A DNA stretch of 10,521 bases from an uncultured Oscillospiraceae bacterium. Its GTDB lineage: Bacteria > Bacillota > Clostridia > Oscillospirales > Acutalibacteraceae. Positions 1 to 5,413 of the stretch are shown here, piece by piece. Position 1 is the stretch's first letter; each line of letters begins with the position of its first letter. The stretch covers positions 1-10,521 of the forward strand of contig CAJKXG010000024.1 in NCBI GenBank assembly GCA_905203795.1, written 5' to 3'. Made by a program: the position numbers and the translations under genes. The notes beneath the pieces are model-generated. The model saw nothing but the letters and a program-made list of their open reading frames with translations, ran no database searches and was not told the origin of the DNA.

Positions 1-609
1 TCCATTGTCGCGGCTGTCGAAGTGCCGGTACAGCACTGCCTGCTGGCGCGCCCGGGTGCAGACCCCGCCAAGCTGAAGGTGGTGTATTCGCACCATCAGG
101 CACTGGCGCAGTGCGCCGACTATATCGCCGCTCACGGCTTGGAGCCGCGGCAATACAGCAACACGGCGGCGGCGGCGGAAATGGTGGCGCATTCGACGGA
201 CAATACCCTCTGCGCGATCGCTTCCGAAACGGCGGGGGGCATTTACGGACTGGATATTATTGAAAATAATATCCAAACAGTAGATAATAACTGCACCCGT
301 TTTATTGTCATCGCGGCGGAAGCGGCGATCCCTGCGGACGCGGACAAGATCACGATGACCTTTTCCATCCCGCACAGTACCGGTTCGCTGTACCGCATTT
401 TGTCGCGGTTTGCGATGGAGGGCATGAATCTGACCAAAATCGAAAGCCGCCCCATCAAGAGCGGCGAATTCGAGTATGTGTTTTATCTGGATTTTGAAGG
501 CAATCTGCGCCAGCCGCAAACCGTCGATTTGCTGTGCGCCTTGTCGGAGGAAACCCGCCACTTTGTGTTTATGGGCAACTATCACGAGCAAACGCTGCCG
601 CGCACATAA
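1..609 (+). CDS. pheA: Prephenate dehydratase, C-terminal part (5' truncated by window edge)
   Basis: The frame is open from base 1, so the gene starts outside the window. This is the last 202 codons of prephenate dehydratase, which converts prephenate to phenylpyruvate in phenylalanine synthesis. Visible marks are the PVQHCLL segment, SHHQALAQC (usually SHPQALAQC), the conserved NNCTRF motif whose Thr is needed for dehydration, and a C-terminal ACT domain beginning ITMTFSIP. The ACT domain carries the ESRP motif that binds phenylalanine for feedback inhibition, although the usual GALV is GSLY here. The fragment cannot show whether a chorismate mutase domain is fused at the N-terminus, as is common in Clostridia. 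The TAA stop is followed 15 bases later by a terminator hairpin. The next gene is on the opposite strand, so pheA ends its transcription unit here. Confidence 0.93.
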   Translation, partial: SIVAAVEVPVQHCLLARPGADPAKLKVVYSHHQALAQCADYIAAHGLEPRQYSNTAAAAEMVAHSTDNTLCAIASETAGGIYGLDIIENNIQTVDNNCTRFIVIAAEAAIPADADKITMTFSIPHSTGSLYRILSRFAMEGMNLTKIESRPIKSGEFEYVFYLDFEGNLRQPQTVDLLCALSEETRHFVFMGNYHEQTLPRT

Positions 610-624
610 GACGCAAGACAGAAC

Positions 625-656
625 AAGAGCCGTTCTCGGATGAGAACGGCTCTTTT
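625..656 (+). terminator. Rho-independent terminator of pheA, possibly bidirectional
   Basis: A perfect 13-bp stem pairs 625-637 (AAGAGCCGTTCTC) with 642-654, around a 4-base loop GGAT. On the plus strand it runs into TTTT. It lies between two converging genes, pheA ending at 609 and the esterase gene ending at 666, so it may serve both. The T tract read on the minus strand is weaker (CTTGTT). Confidence 0.9.
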
Positions 657-665
657 CGCTGTGGT

Positions 666-2888
666 TTATTCTTCCACCGGAAAACGGTCCAGTTTCTGCA
701 CGGATTTTTGCAGAATATATCGCGCATCCGAACTGTCGATCGTCTGACTGCCGTCCACGTCGGCGGCGGCCGTCCGGTCTTCCGTGAGCGCGAGTTTGCC
801 CACCGCCGTTTGCAAGACCACACGTGCATCCGAGCTGTCGACGCGGCCGTCGGCGTTCACATCGCCGTAAAGGACGGTCGGTTTGTCCAGCGCGTCGATC
901 GCCGCTTTCAGCGCCGCCGTGGTCACATCCATGTCGCGCTGCGTGACCGCCGCCTGTGCCGCTTTCAGCGCTGCCTGCGCCGCTTCCACGCGTTGCGCGG
1001 GATGCTCGCCCGTTGCCAACGCGTTTTGGGCGGCGGCGATTTCTTCGCTCCACGCATCGGTATTCGCGGCCACTTTGCCTTTCGCCAATACGAGGTCATC
1101 CAGCTTGATGGTGAGCGTTTCTTCTCCGCCGAGGATGAACAGACGGACGTTTTGCAGCGTTTCAAAATCGTCCGCGCGGTTGATGTTGGCGGTGCTGATG
1201 CGGAGCTGCAGCTTGTTCCAGCCGCTTTGCAGATCCATCGACGTCAGATCCCATTGCATTTCGATCTGATCAATCGTCTGCGACAGCTCCAGACAACTGC
1301 CCGATGGAATGGCTTCCGGCTTGTCCACATACAGCCAGCATTCGATAAACCAATTTTGCCAATCCTCCGGCATGGTCAGGTCGTAACCGCTGAGATGCAT
1401 GAAAAACAGTCCGTCGGTCGAAGCCGTCGCCGAGAAGCAGCCCGTGCCCTCTTTCCGATCGGCGGTGTCCACCGCTGCGGTCGCGCTGACCAGCCATTCG
1501 CTGTCGTCGTCACAGGTGCTGAGGACGGTGTATTCGGCGCTCATATCCGTCAGCAAGGTCAGATCGGCATAGGTCGTTTTGACGTTGACGAAGGCTTCAT
1601 ACAATGCTTCCGCCGTCGCGCTCGGGTCGCTTGCCAGCGTCCGACCGTTGCTCATCGCCCGACGGAACGCCGCGACCGACATCTCGGTGTAATTTTCCAA
1701 CGCCGTGTCATCGTCATACGCGTCCAGAAATTGTATTTGCGCTTGCAGCAGCGCGCCGTAATCGACATCCCATCCCTTTTTCTCGGCGATGAAGGCGGCG
1801 AGGTCTGCGCTGCGATTGATATGTGTCTGGATAGAGGGATGCCCGTGTGTGCCCATCCCCTCTGTCGTTTGCTTGATGTTGCCCAGCGGCAGATAATAGG
1901 CGTTGTCGTCGTCGAATTGCGCCACTGCTGCTTCCAGTGCTGCCTGCCGCCCGTTGCCCATGATGCCGTATGTCCAGATGATCAGCGCGTTCGGATTTTT
2001 CTCCCGCACCAGACGCAGCATCGCCACTGCGTCTTTGGTCATTTCCGCATCCGAAATCGCCGCGCCGTTTACTTTAGCGCCGTTGTCGTTGGTGCCGAGA
2101 TTGATCACCACCACATCGTTCGGATGCGCGTCGAAATCCCACGCATCCGTGCAGCGGTTGTCCCCCGGCAGCGTGGCGGTGTTGGCATAATGCTGATACC
2201 ACGAGTCCACCTTATCCAGACCGTCCGCACTGTACACAAAACGGATGCCGCTGCGGGACAGCACCTGTGCGTCTGCACCCAATGCTTTGGCAGCCAGCAC
2301 CGCGTAGGTCATCGTGCCGTCCTCGGTCGCGGTGGTGTAATCGCCGCTCCCGTCCGACACCATATTGCCGAAACCGGAGGTGATGGAGTCGCCGACGAAT
2401 TCGATGCGACGGGTCGGCGCGGCAGGCTTGTCCGCCAGCAGTTCGCCGCCGATAATGTCCAGCGACTGCACACCGATGGTCGCCGAGCCGCCGTAGTTGG
2501 CTTCGTTGCGCTTGCGCACCTCGATGGTGTGGTTGCCGGCGGGCAGATTCTCCGCCAGCGTGTACGTGCCGTTTTTCGCAATGCAGATGGTGGCGGTCGG
2601 CTCAAACGCACCATCCACGTACACATGCAGATAGCCGAGATAGATCGGCGTGGTGCTGGAGGTGTTGACGGTGATGGTCGCCCCCGTGCCGTTCATGTTG
2701 AAGGAGAAACCGCTGTTCGTCCAATAGAGAAACAGCGTGTTGTTTTTCACATACGTGCGACCGTACAGCGTCAACTTGGCCAGTTGATCTTCCGTCACAT
2801 TGGCGGAGGTCGTGATGCCGCCGATGCCGATCACGCCCAGCAGCAGCGTCAGCGTCAACAGCAGTGCCAGCCATTTTCTTGCTTTCAT
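666..2888 (-). CDS. Secreted SGNH/CE2-like carbohydrate esterase with C-terminal type I dockerin
   Basis: The predicted protein has 740 residues. Residues 1-29 are a signal peptide (MKARKW, hydrophobic core, likely cut after TTSA). Residues 30-150 form a beta-rich N-terminal domain as in CE2 esterases. Residues 160-370 are an SGNH hydrolase domain with GDSIT (Ser168), NLGTND (263-268) and HGHPS (His350). A helical linker follows at about 380-445, then a beta-rich, CBM-like domain at about 447-605 and an Ala-rich helical spacer at 606-668. The dockerin spans 674-733 with two calcium loops (DVNADGRVDSSD, DVDGSQTIDSSD), each followed by AR..LQ. The likely role is removal of acetyl groups from plant polysaccharide, with the dockerin anchoring it to a cohesin scaffold. 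The acidic residue often two before the catalytic His is His348 here, consistent with the Ser-His dyad reported for some CE2 enzymes. The ATG is preceded by AAAAGGGGG at 10 bases. The gene is monocistronic, with its own promoter. Confidence 0.88.
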   Translation of the reverse strand: MKARKWLALLLTLTLLLGVIGIGGITTSANVTEDQLAKLTLYGRTYVKNNTLFLYWTNSGFSFNMNGTGATITVNTSSTTPIYLGYLHVYVDGAFEPTATICIAKNGTYTLAENLPAGNHTIEVRKRNEANYGGSATIGVQSLDIIGGELLADKPAAPTRRIEFVGDSITSGFGNMVSDGSGDYTTATEDGTMTYAVLAAKALGADAQVLSRSGIRFVYSADGLDKVDSWYQHYANTATLPGDNRCTDAWDFDAHPNDVVVINLGTNDNGAKVNGAAISDAEMTKDAVAMLRLVREKNPNALIIWTYGIMGNGRQAALEAAVAQFDDDNAYYLPLGNIKQTTEGMGTHGHPSIQTHINRSADLAAFIAEKKGWDVDYGALLQAQIQFLDAYDDDTALENYTEMSVAAFRRAMSNGRTLASDPSATAEALYEAFVNVKTTYADLTLLTDMSAEYTVLSTCDDDSEWLVSATAAVDTADRKEGTGCFSATASTDGLFFMHLSGYDLTMPEDWQNWFIECWLYVDKPEAIPSGSCLELSQTIDQIEMQWDLTSMDLQSGWNKLQLRISTANINRADDFETLQNVRLFILGGEETLTIKLDDLVLAKGKVAANTDAWSEEIAAAQNALATGEHPAQRVEAAQAALKAAQAAVTQRDMDVTTAALKAAIDALDKPTVLYGDVNADGRVDSSDARVVLQTAVGKLALTEDRTAAADVDGSQTIDSSDARYILQKSVQKLDRFPVEE

Positions 2889-2919
2889 GAATGTATATCC
2901 CCCTTTTCGATTTGCTCAT

Positions 2920-2948
2920 ATTGTATCATGAATCGGGAAAGGGGGCAA
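2920..2948 (-). promoter_or_regulatory. Predicted sigma-A promoter of the dockerin esterase gene
   Basis: On the minus strand a -35 TTGCCC (2943-2948) and a -10 TACAAT (2920-2925) are separated by exactly 17 bases. The start codon lies about 32 bases downstream of the -10, with a good ribosome binding site between. The promoter sits just after the terminator of the upstream gene, so the esterase gene probably forms its own unit. Confidence 0.7.
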
Positions 2949-2969
2949 GTCCTCTGCATGATTTCGTCA

Positions 2970-3013
2970 AAAAGCCTCTGCCTTCTTTTGTCAGCAAGAT
3001 GGCAGAGGCTTTT
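2970..3013 (-). terminator. Rho-independent terminator of the PqqD-like gene
   Basis: A perfect 13-bp stem pairs 2970-2982 with 3001-3013 (AAAAGCCTCTGCC and its complement). Its 18-base loop can form four further pairs inside. On the minus strand it ends in a T run (TTTTTG). It starts 8 bases after the stop of the gene at 3022-3282, separating that gene from the esterase gene. Confidence 0.88.
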
Positions 3014-3021
3014 CTAAGGGT

Positions 3022-3282
3022 TCAAATGATCTCGTTTTGGCGCAGTTCGCCGAGGAAGGCGGCGATGTCCGCGCGGGCGGTTGCTTTGTCCACATCGTAT
3101 TCGTCCAACACCGCTTGCAGCAGCGCCTCTTCATCCGCCGCGTCGGGCAAGCGCTCCCACAAAAACGCGCTCAACTCGTTTAGGGCGATCAGCCCGTTGA
3201 AGCTGAGCAGCGTTGCGCCGCAGGGGACGAGCAGTGTTTCGCCCACAACCCGCCGTACGCAGAATTCTTTTTTGACGGTCAT
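3022..3282 (-). CDS. Stand-alone PqqD-family (RRE-like) small protein
   Basis: An 86-residue protein with the full pattern of the PqqD family: RRVVGETLLVP near the N-terminus, then FNGLIALNELSAFLWERL, an acidic helix EEALLQAVLDEYDVD, and a closing ADIAAFLGELRQNEII. PqqD-like domains are small winged-helix folds that bind peptide leaders (RiPP recognition elements) and usually act beside a radical-SAM or other modifying enzyme. None is present here; the neighbours are a cell wall hydrolase and an esterase, so the partner and role are unknown. I chose the ATG at 3282 because a promoter lies at 3316-3344, so the longer frame starting at 3351 would begin upstream of the transcript. The ribosome binding site (AAAGCGGGCG) is weak. 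The gene has its own promoter and terminator. Confidence 0.8.
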   Translation of the reverse strand: MTVKKEFCVRRVVGETLLVPCGATLLSFNGLIALNELSAFLWERLPDAADEEALLQAVLDEYDVDKATARADIAAFLGELRQNEII

Positions 3283-3315
3283 ACGATCGCCCGCTTTCTG
3301 TTTGATACTGTCTTT

Positions 3316-3344
3316 AGTATAGCACGAAACAGCGAGCCTGTAAA
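3316..3344 (-). promoter_or_regulatory. Predicted sigma-A promoter of the PqqD-like gene
   Basis: On the minus strand a -35 TTTACA (3339-3344) and a -10 TATACT (3316-3321) are 17 bases apart. The -10 lies about 33 bases before the ATG at 3282. It sits just downstream of the sleB stop at 3353, where I see no terminator hairpin, so some readthrough from sleB is also possible. Confidence 0.72.
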
Positions 3345-3352
3345 CTGCCAAA

Positions 3353-4057
3353 TTACGCGCAAAACCGATGCTTGCCGATGGTGGTGATGAGCGGGCGGGA
3401 GCGGATCCATGCGTTGGTGGCGGTTTGGGGGTTATAGTAATAGATAGCGCCGCCGGAGGGATCCCAGCCGTTCAGCGCGTCCTGCGCCGCCTTGTAACAG
3501 CTTTCGGCGACCGGCTGGTTGAATTGACCGTCGGTGAGGCAGGAGAACGCCCCTTTTTGGTAGATCACGCCGGACATGGTGTCGGGGAACGAGGGATGCC
3601 GCATGCGATTGAGCACCACCGCGCCGACCGCCACCTGCCCCGTGTACGGTTCGCCGCGCGCTTCGGCGGAGATCAGCCGGGCCAGCAGTGCGTAGTCCGT
3701 TTGGCTGTGGGTGGACGAGGTGGAGGTGGAGGAAAAAATCCCCATGGCCTTGAGCGTCAACGGACCGGCGATGCCGTCGGGGTTCAGCCCGTTTTTCTTC
3801 TGAAACCAGATCACCGCCGCTTTGGTGCGCGAACCGTAGATGCCGTCCACATCGCCGCTGTAATAGCCCCAGTTTTTCAGTTTTTTCTGGATCAGGCGCA
3901 CCTCGCTGCCGGTAGAGCCGTATTTGGACAGCGCTTCGGCGGCGGGGTCGGCGGTGGGAATCGAGACCGCGATCAGCACCGCGCACAACAGCACCAGCCA
4001 CATCGCCCGCCAACGCTGCCGCCCGATCGGCGCGGGGTGAATCGTTCGCTTGAACAT
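3353..4057 (-). CDS. sleB: SleB-type cell wall hydrolase with peptidoglycan-binding domain
   Basis: The 234-residue protein has a basic N-terminus, then one hydrophobic segment (about 19-33) serving as signal peptide or anchor. A peptidoglycan-binding domain (about 48-108) shows GSTGSEVRLIQKKLKNWGYYSG, DGIYGSRTKAAVIWFQ and DGIAGPLT. A Ser/Thr linker leads to a hydrolase_2/SleB domain from about 122 to the end, with LISAEARGEPYTGQ (Glu132 is the expected catalytic acid), GAVVLNR, GAFSC and a closing GKHRF. Family members are lytic transglycosylases that degrade spore cortex during germination. No ypeB partner gene lies alongside, so a vegetative wall role is possible. I chose the ATG at 4057 because AAAGGA sits 9 bases before it; the longer frame from 4108 has no such site and would start inside a hairpin. 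The symbol reflects the family only. Confidence 0.87.
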   Translation of the reverse strand: MFKRTIHPAPIGRQRWRAMWLVLLCAVLIAVSIPTADPAAEALSKYGSTGSEVRLIQKKLKNWGYYSGDVDGIYGSRTKAAVIWFQKKNGLNPDGIAGPLTLKAMGIFSSTSTSSTHSQTDYALLARLISAEARGEPYTGQVAVGAVVLNRMRHPSFPDTMSGVIYQKGAFSCLTDGQFNQPVAESCYKAAQDALNGWDPSGGAIYYYNPQTATNAWIRSRPLITTIGKHRFCA

Positions 4058-4077
4058 ACAAACCCATCCTTTATAGC

Positions 4078-4136
4078 AAAAATTCGCGGGTATACCGTCA
4101 CCGCGCACGTTGTACGCCGATAGTATACCCGCGAAT
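4078..4136 (-). terminator. Terminator-like hairpin in the sleB leader
   Basis: A perfect 14-bp inverted repeat pairs 4082-4095 with 4123-4136 (ATTCGCGGGTATAC and its complement), with a 27-base loop. Read on the minus strand it is followed by five T. It would end transcripts coming from the small membrane-protein genes at 4205-4760. It also ends only 20 bases before the sleB start codon, leaving no space for a separate sleB promoter after it. Regulation of sleB by readthrough, or by a promoter within the arms, is possible. Confidence 0.72.
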
Positions 4137-4143
4137 GAAGGGG

Positions 4144-4218
4144 TTATGTGTAGGGGAAAACGGTGCGGATGATCGCCGCGGACGTCCGGTCGCCTTTGAT
4201 ACGTTCAATGACTAGGTC
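4144..4218 (-). pseudogene. Possible 3' remnant of a coding sequence (third tail?)
   Basis: The minus strand here reads LVIERIKGDRTSAAIIR and a short tail, ending in TAA 8 bases before the hairpin at 4123-4136. It has normal GC content, unlike the AT-rich gene next to it. The pattern ER, five residues, T[NS]AA matches the spacing of the tail remnant at 4390-4523 (LLERYTVTT, then TNAAR). No good start codon or ribosome binding site precedes it, although the frame stays open to 4365 through the body of the small membrane gene. It may be a decayed third copy of the tail or chance. Confidence 0.25.
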
Positions 4219-4408
4219 CCAAAGCATAACGCAGGATAAAACGACAGAATAGCAGAGACGTGATAAACCAAAGATCAATAAGGAAAACACATACAACAAG
4301 GCAACAAATGAGTTTCCAAAGCAGTTTTCCTTTTTTAAATTTTTCATAGAATATGAAATAGGCAATGAACAAAATAAAGACTGCGGCTATTATCCATCGC
4401 GGATCCAC
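4205..4408 (-). CDS. Small two-helix membrane protein (downstream copy of tandem pair)
   Basis: A 67-residue hydrophobic protein of unknown function. Two membrane segments are predicted, about residues 5-21 and 32-58, joined by a short basic loop (EKFKKGK). It starts with GTG at 4408, supported by a near-perfect GAAGGAGGGG 4-6 bases upstream. It is a paralogue of the protein at 4524-4760: YFIFYEKFKKGKLLWKLI aligns without gaps to YFIWYNKCHKDEPVWKCI with 10 of 18 identical. The C-terminus differs and is shorter here. GC content is about 32% in the central part, against close to 60% in flanking genes, suggesting acquisition from another source. An immunity protein, a holin-like protein or a toxin of the small membrane type are all possible; nothing in the sequence decides between them. 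Confidence 0.6.
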   Translation of the reverse strand: MDPRWIIAAVFILFIAYFIFYEKFKKGKLLWKLICCLVVCVFLIDLWFITSLLFCRFILRYALGPSH

Positions 4409-4523
4409 GATGCCCCTCCTTCATTGGTCTCGCGCTTCACCCAAATGAAATCCGTAAACGCATTCCGCGCGGCATTAGTGGGTGGTTACGGTATATCTTT
4501 CCAACAGAACGCGCTCTCTGTGC
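4390..4523 (-). pseudogene. Truncated, frameshifted coding tail B (repeat of tail A)
   Basis: The minus strand encodes RVLLERYTVTT, then a 5-base deletion relative to tail A shifts the frame, and it continues TNAARNAFTDFIWVKRE to a TAA at 4390, overlapping the start of the small membrane gene by 19 bases. Compared with tail A over the 16 codons from T-N-A-A-R onward, six differences are silent third-position changes and only two alter the residue. That shows this reading frame was translated and conserved before decay. No start codon with a ribosome binding site is present, so the 5' part of the gene is missing. The product is not recognised. Confidence 0.4.
4448..4495 (+). repeat. Direct repeat, copy B of about 50 bp
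   Basis: This segment repeats at 4800-4852. Identical blocks are AAATCCGTAAACGCAT, CCGCGCGGC and GGTGGTTACGGTATA; a 5-base indel and a few substitutions separate the copies. In both copies the repeat begins exactly 40 bases before (on the minus strand) the start codon of a small membrane protein gene, so it is part of a larger tandem duplication with a period of about 352 bp. Confidence 0.9.
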
Positions 4524-4760
4524 TCATATCCATCCCTCTGCGTCCCAGTGCCAGTCTCTAAAAATCCACCATGTGAATAATAGCACTAACCAATACAGAA
4601 TCGTACAAACAAGCGCAATCCACATGATAATGTAGATACATTTCCACACTGGTTCGTCTTTATGGCATTTATTATACCATATAAAATAAAGAATAGATAA
4701 AAATGCAATGGCAAGTGACGCCCATAGTATTATTTGGCCTGCCACCGTTAGCGACAACAT
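4524..4760 (-). CDS. Small two-helix membrane protein (upstream copy of tandem pair)
   Basis: A 78-residue protein of unknown function, rich in Trp, Ile and Leu. Membrane segments are about residues 5-29 and 41-67, with a short charged loop NKCHKDEP between them and an unusual acidic, Trp-rich tail RDWHWDAEGWI. I chose the ATG at 4760, with GGGAGG about 6 bases upstream, over the GTG at 4766, which falls within the ribosome binding region. It is homologous to the protein at 4205-4408 and lies in the same orientation. A strong promoter is present at 4899-4927, and no terminator separates the two copies, so they are probably co-transcribed. The gene is AT-rich (about 32% GC in parts), unlike its neighbours. 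Its place directly behind a truncated coding tail resembles an immunity gene after a toxin tail, but that is speculation. Confidence 0.65.
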   Translation of the reverse strand: MLSLTVAGQIILWASLAIAFLSILYFIWYNKCHKDEPVWKCIYIIMWIALVCTILYWLVLLFTWWIFRDWHWDAEGWI

Positions 4761-4771
4761 GATCACCCTCC

Positions 4772-4876
4772 CTATTCAGCCGCCCGTTTATTCCAGATAA
4801 AATCCGTAAACGCATCCCGCGCGGCGTTGGTTTGATTGGTGGTTACGGTATAGTTCTTGAAATGCAAATAATGTTT
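4772..4876 (-). pseudogene. Truncated coding tail A (or tiny gene) preceding the small membrane protein
   Basis: The minus strand encodes HFKNYTVTTNQTNAAR then DAFTDFIWNKRAAE and a TAG at 4772, 11 bases before the next start codon. An in-frame TGA lies at 4877-4879, so only 34 codons are open. The only candidate start is a TTG without a ribosome binding site. Codon-by-codon comparison with tail B (4390-4523) shows mostly silent changes, which supports this being real coding sequence: probably the 3' end of a lost gene. An alternative 30-codon frame starts at the ATG at 4880 and ends at 4788, with a weak GGGA before it, and could be a leader peptide. The family is not recognised. Confidence 0.4.
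4800..4852 (+). repeat. Direct repeat, copy A of about 50 bp
   Basis: Partner of the repeat at 4448-4495, with about 42 matching positions over 48 aligned. It encodes the conserved part of coding tail A on the minus strand. Together with the homologous membrane genes that follow each copy, it marks an old tandem duplication of the whole module. Confidence 0.9.
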
Positions 4877-4898
4877 TCATCGCAAAATTCCCATTGAC

Positions 4899-4927
4899 AC
4901 CATACCATAGCTGTGGCAATATGTCAA
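4899..4927 (-). promoter_or_regulatory. Predicted strong sigma-A promoter of the duplicated module
   Basis: On the minus strand a perfect -35 TTGACA (4922-4927) is followed after 17 bases by -10 TATGGT (4899-4904). It lies downstream of the ridA terminator and upstream of coding tail A and the two small membrane genes, so the AT-rich insert appears to have its own transcription start. Confidence 0.75.
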
Positions 4928-4956
4928 GCGTTTTTTAACTATTTTAGCAGAAACAT

Positions 4957-4996
4957 AAAAATTCGCGGATGTCCCTTCCATGGAACATCCGCGAAT
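4957..4996 (-). terminator. Rho-independent terminator of the pyrE-ilvA-ridA operon
   Basis: A 12-bp perfect stem pairs 4961-4972 with 4985-4996 (ATTCGCGGATGT and its complement) around a 12-base loop. On the minus strand it runs into TTTTT. It lies 18 bases after the ridA stop. The base of the stem, ATTCGCGG with the following CCGCGAATTTTT, is identical to that of the hairpin at 4078-4136. Confidence 0.9.
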
Positions 4997-5014
4997 GCTT
5001 GCGTTTTATAAAGC

Positions 5015-5389
5015 TCAATCGACAGCGGCAATCAGTTCGACTTCGACCAGCACGTTTTTCGGGAGCTGCTTCGCCGCCACGCAGGAGCGGGCGGGTTTGC
5101 TCACGAAATAGCGCTCGTAAATGCCGTTAAACGTGGCGAAATCGCCCATATCGGCGAGAAAACAGGTGGTTTTGATCACGTTGGTGAAATCGATGCCCGC
5201 TTCCGCCAGCAGCGCGCCGAGATTTTTCATCACCTGCTCGGTCTGCCCCTCGATGGTGTCCGCCTCCACCTGTCCGCTGGCGGGGTTGATGGCAATCTGA
5301 CCGGAGGTGTACAGCAGACCGCCGTGCACGATCGCTTGCGAATACGGACCGATGGCGGCGGGGGCTTGATTGGTATGAATGACCTGCAT
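5015..5389 (-). CDS. ridA: RidA family reactive intermediate/imine deaminase
   Basis: The 124-residue protein has the usual RidA length. It carries GPYSQA (Tyr16), YTSGQIA, an ADMGDFATFN-type segment, KPARSCVAA (Arg101, Cys103) and VEVELIA (Glu116). These match the substrate-binding Arg and catalytic Glu positions of the family. RidA hydrolyses enamines and imines such as 2-aminocrotonate and 2-aminoacrylate, which threonine/serine dehydratases release; it acts in the cytosol, normally as a trimer. The gene follows ilvA by 24 bases on the same strand, an arrangement that fits this role directly. The ATG at 5389 is chosen because AAGGAG sits 8 bases upstream; the GTG at 5398 is too close to that site. 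Confidence 0.93.
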   Translation of the reverse strand: MQVIHTNQAPAAIGPYSQAIVHGGLLYTSGQIAINPASGQVEADTIEGQTEQVMKNLGALLAEAGIDFTNVIKTTCFLADMGDFATFNGIYERYFVSKPARSCVAAKQLPKNVLVEVELIAAVD

Positions 5390-5413
5390 AGAAAGCACTC
5401 CTTTTTACGTGAT

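Noticed and set aside
534..3017. Very long plus-strand open frame (827 codons) opposite the esterase gene
   Set aside because: It is antisense to a gene with clear signal peptide, catalytic motifs and dockerin. Its translation is rich in Arg, His and Val with no domain pattern, as expected from the opposite strand of GC-rich coding DNA.
4144..4365. 73-codon frame overlapping the small membrane gene at 4205-4408 as the real gene
   Set aside because: It has no ribosome site, and its first two thirds is out of frame with the protein that matches the paralogue at 4524-4760. Only its last part is kept as a possible remnant.
4788..4880. 30-codon frame (MKTLFAFQELYRNHQ...) as a real leader peptide gene
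   Set aside because: It has only a weak GGGA before it, and codon comparison of the two repeat copies supports a different frame as the conserved one. It is mentioned only as an alternative.
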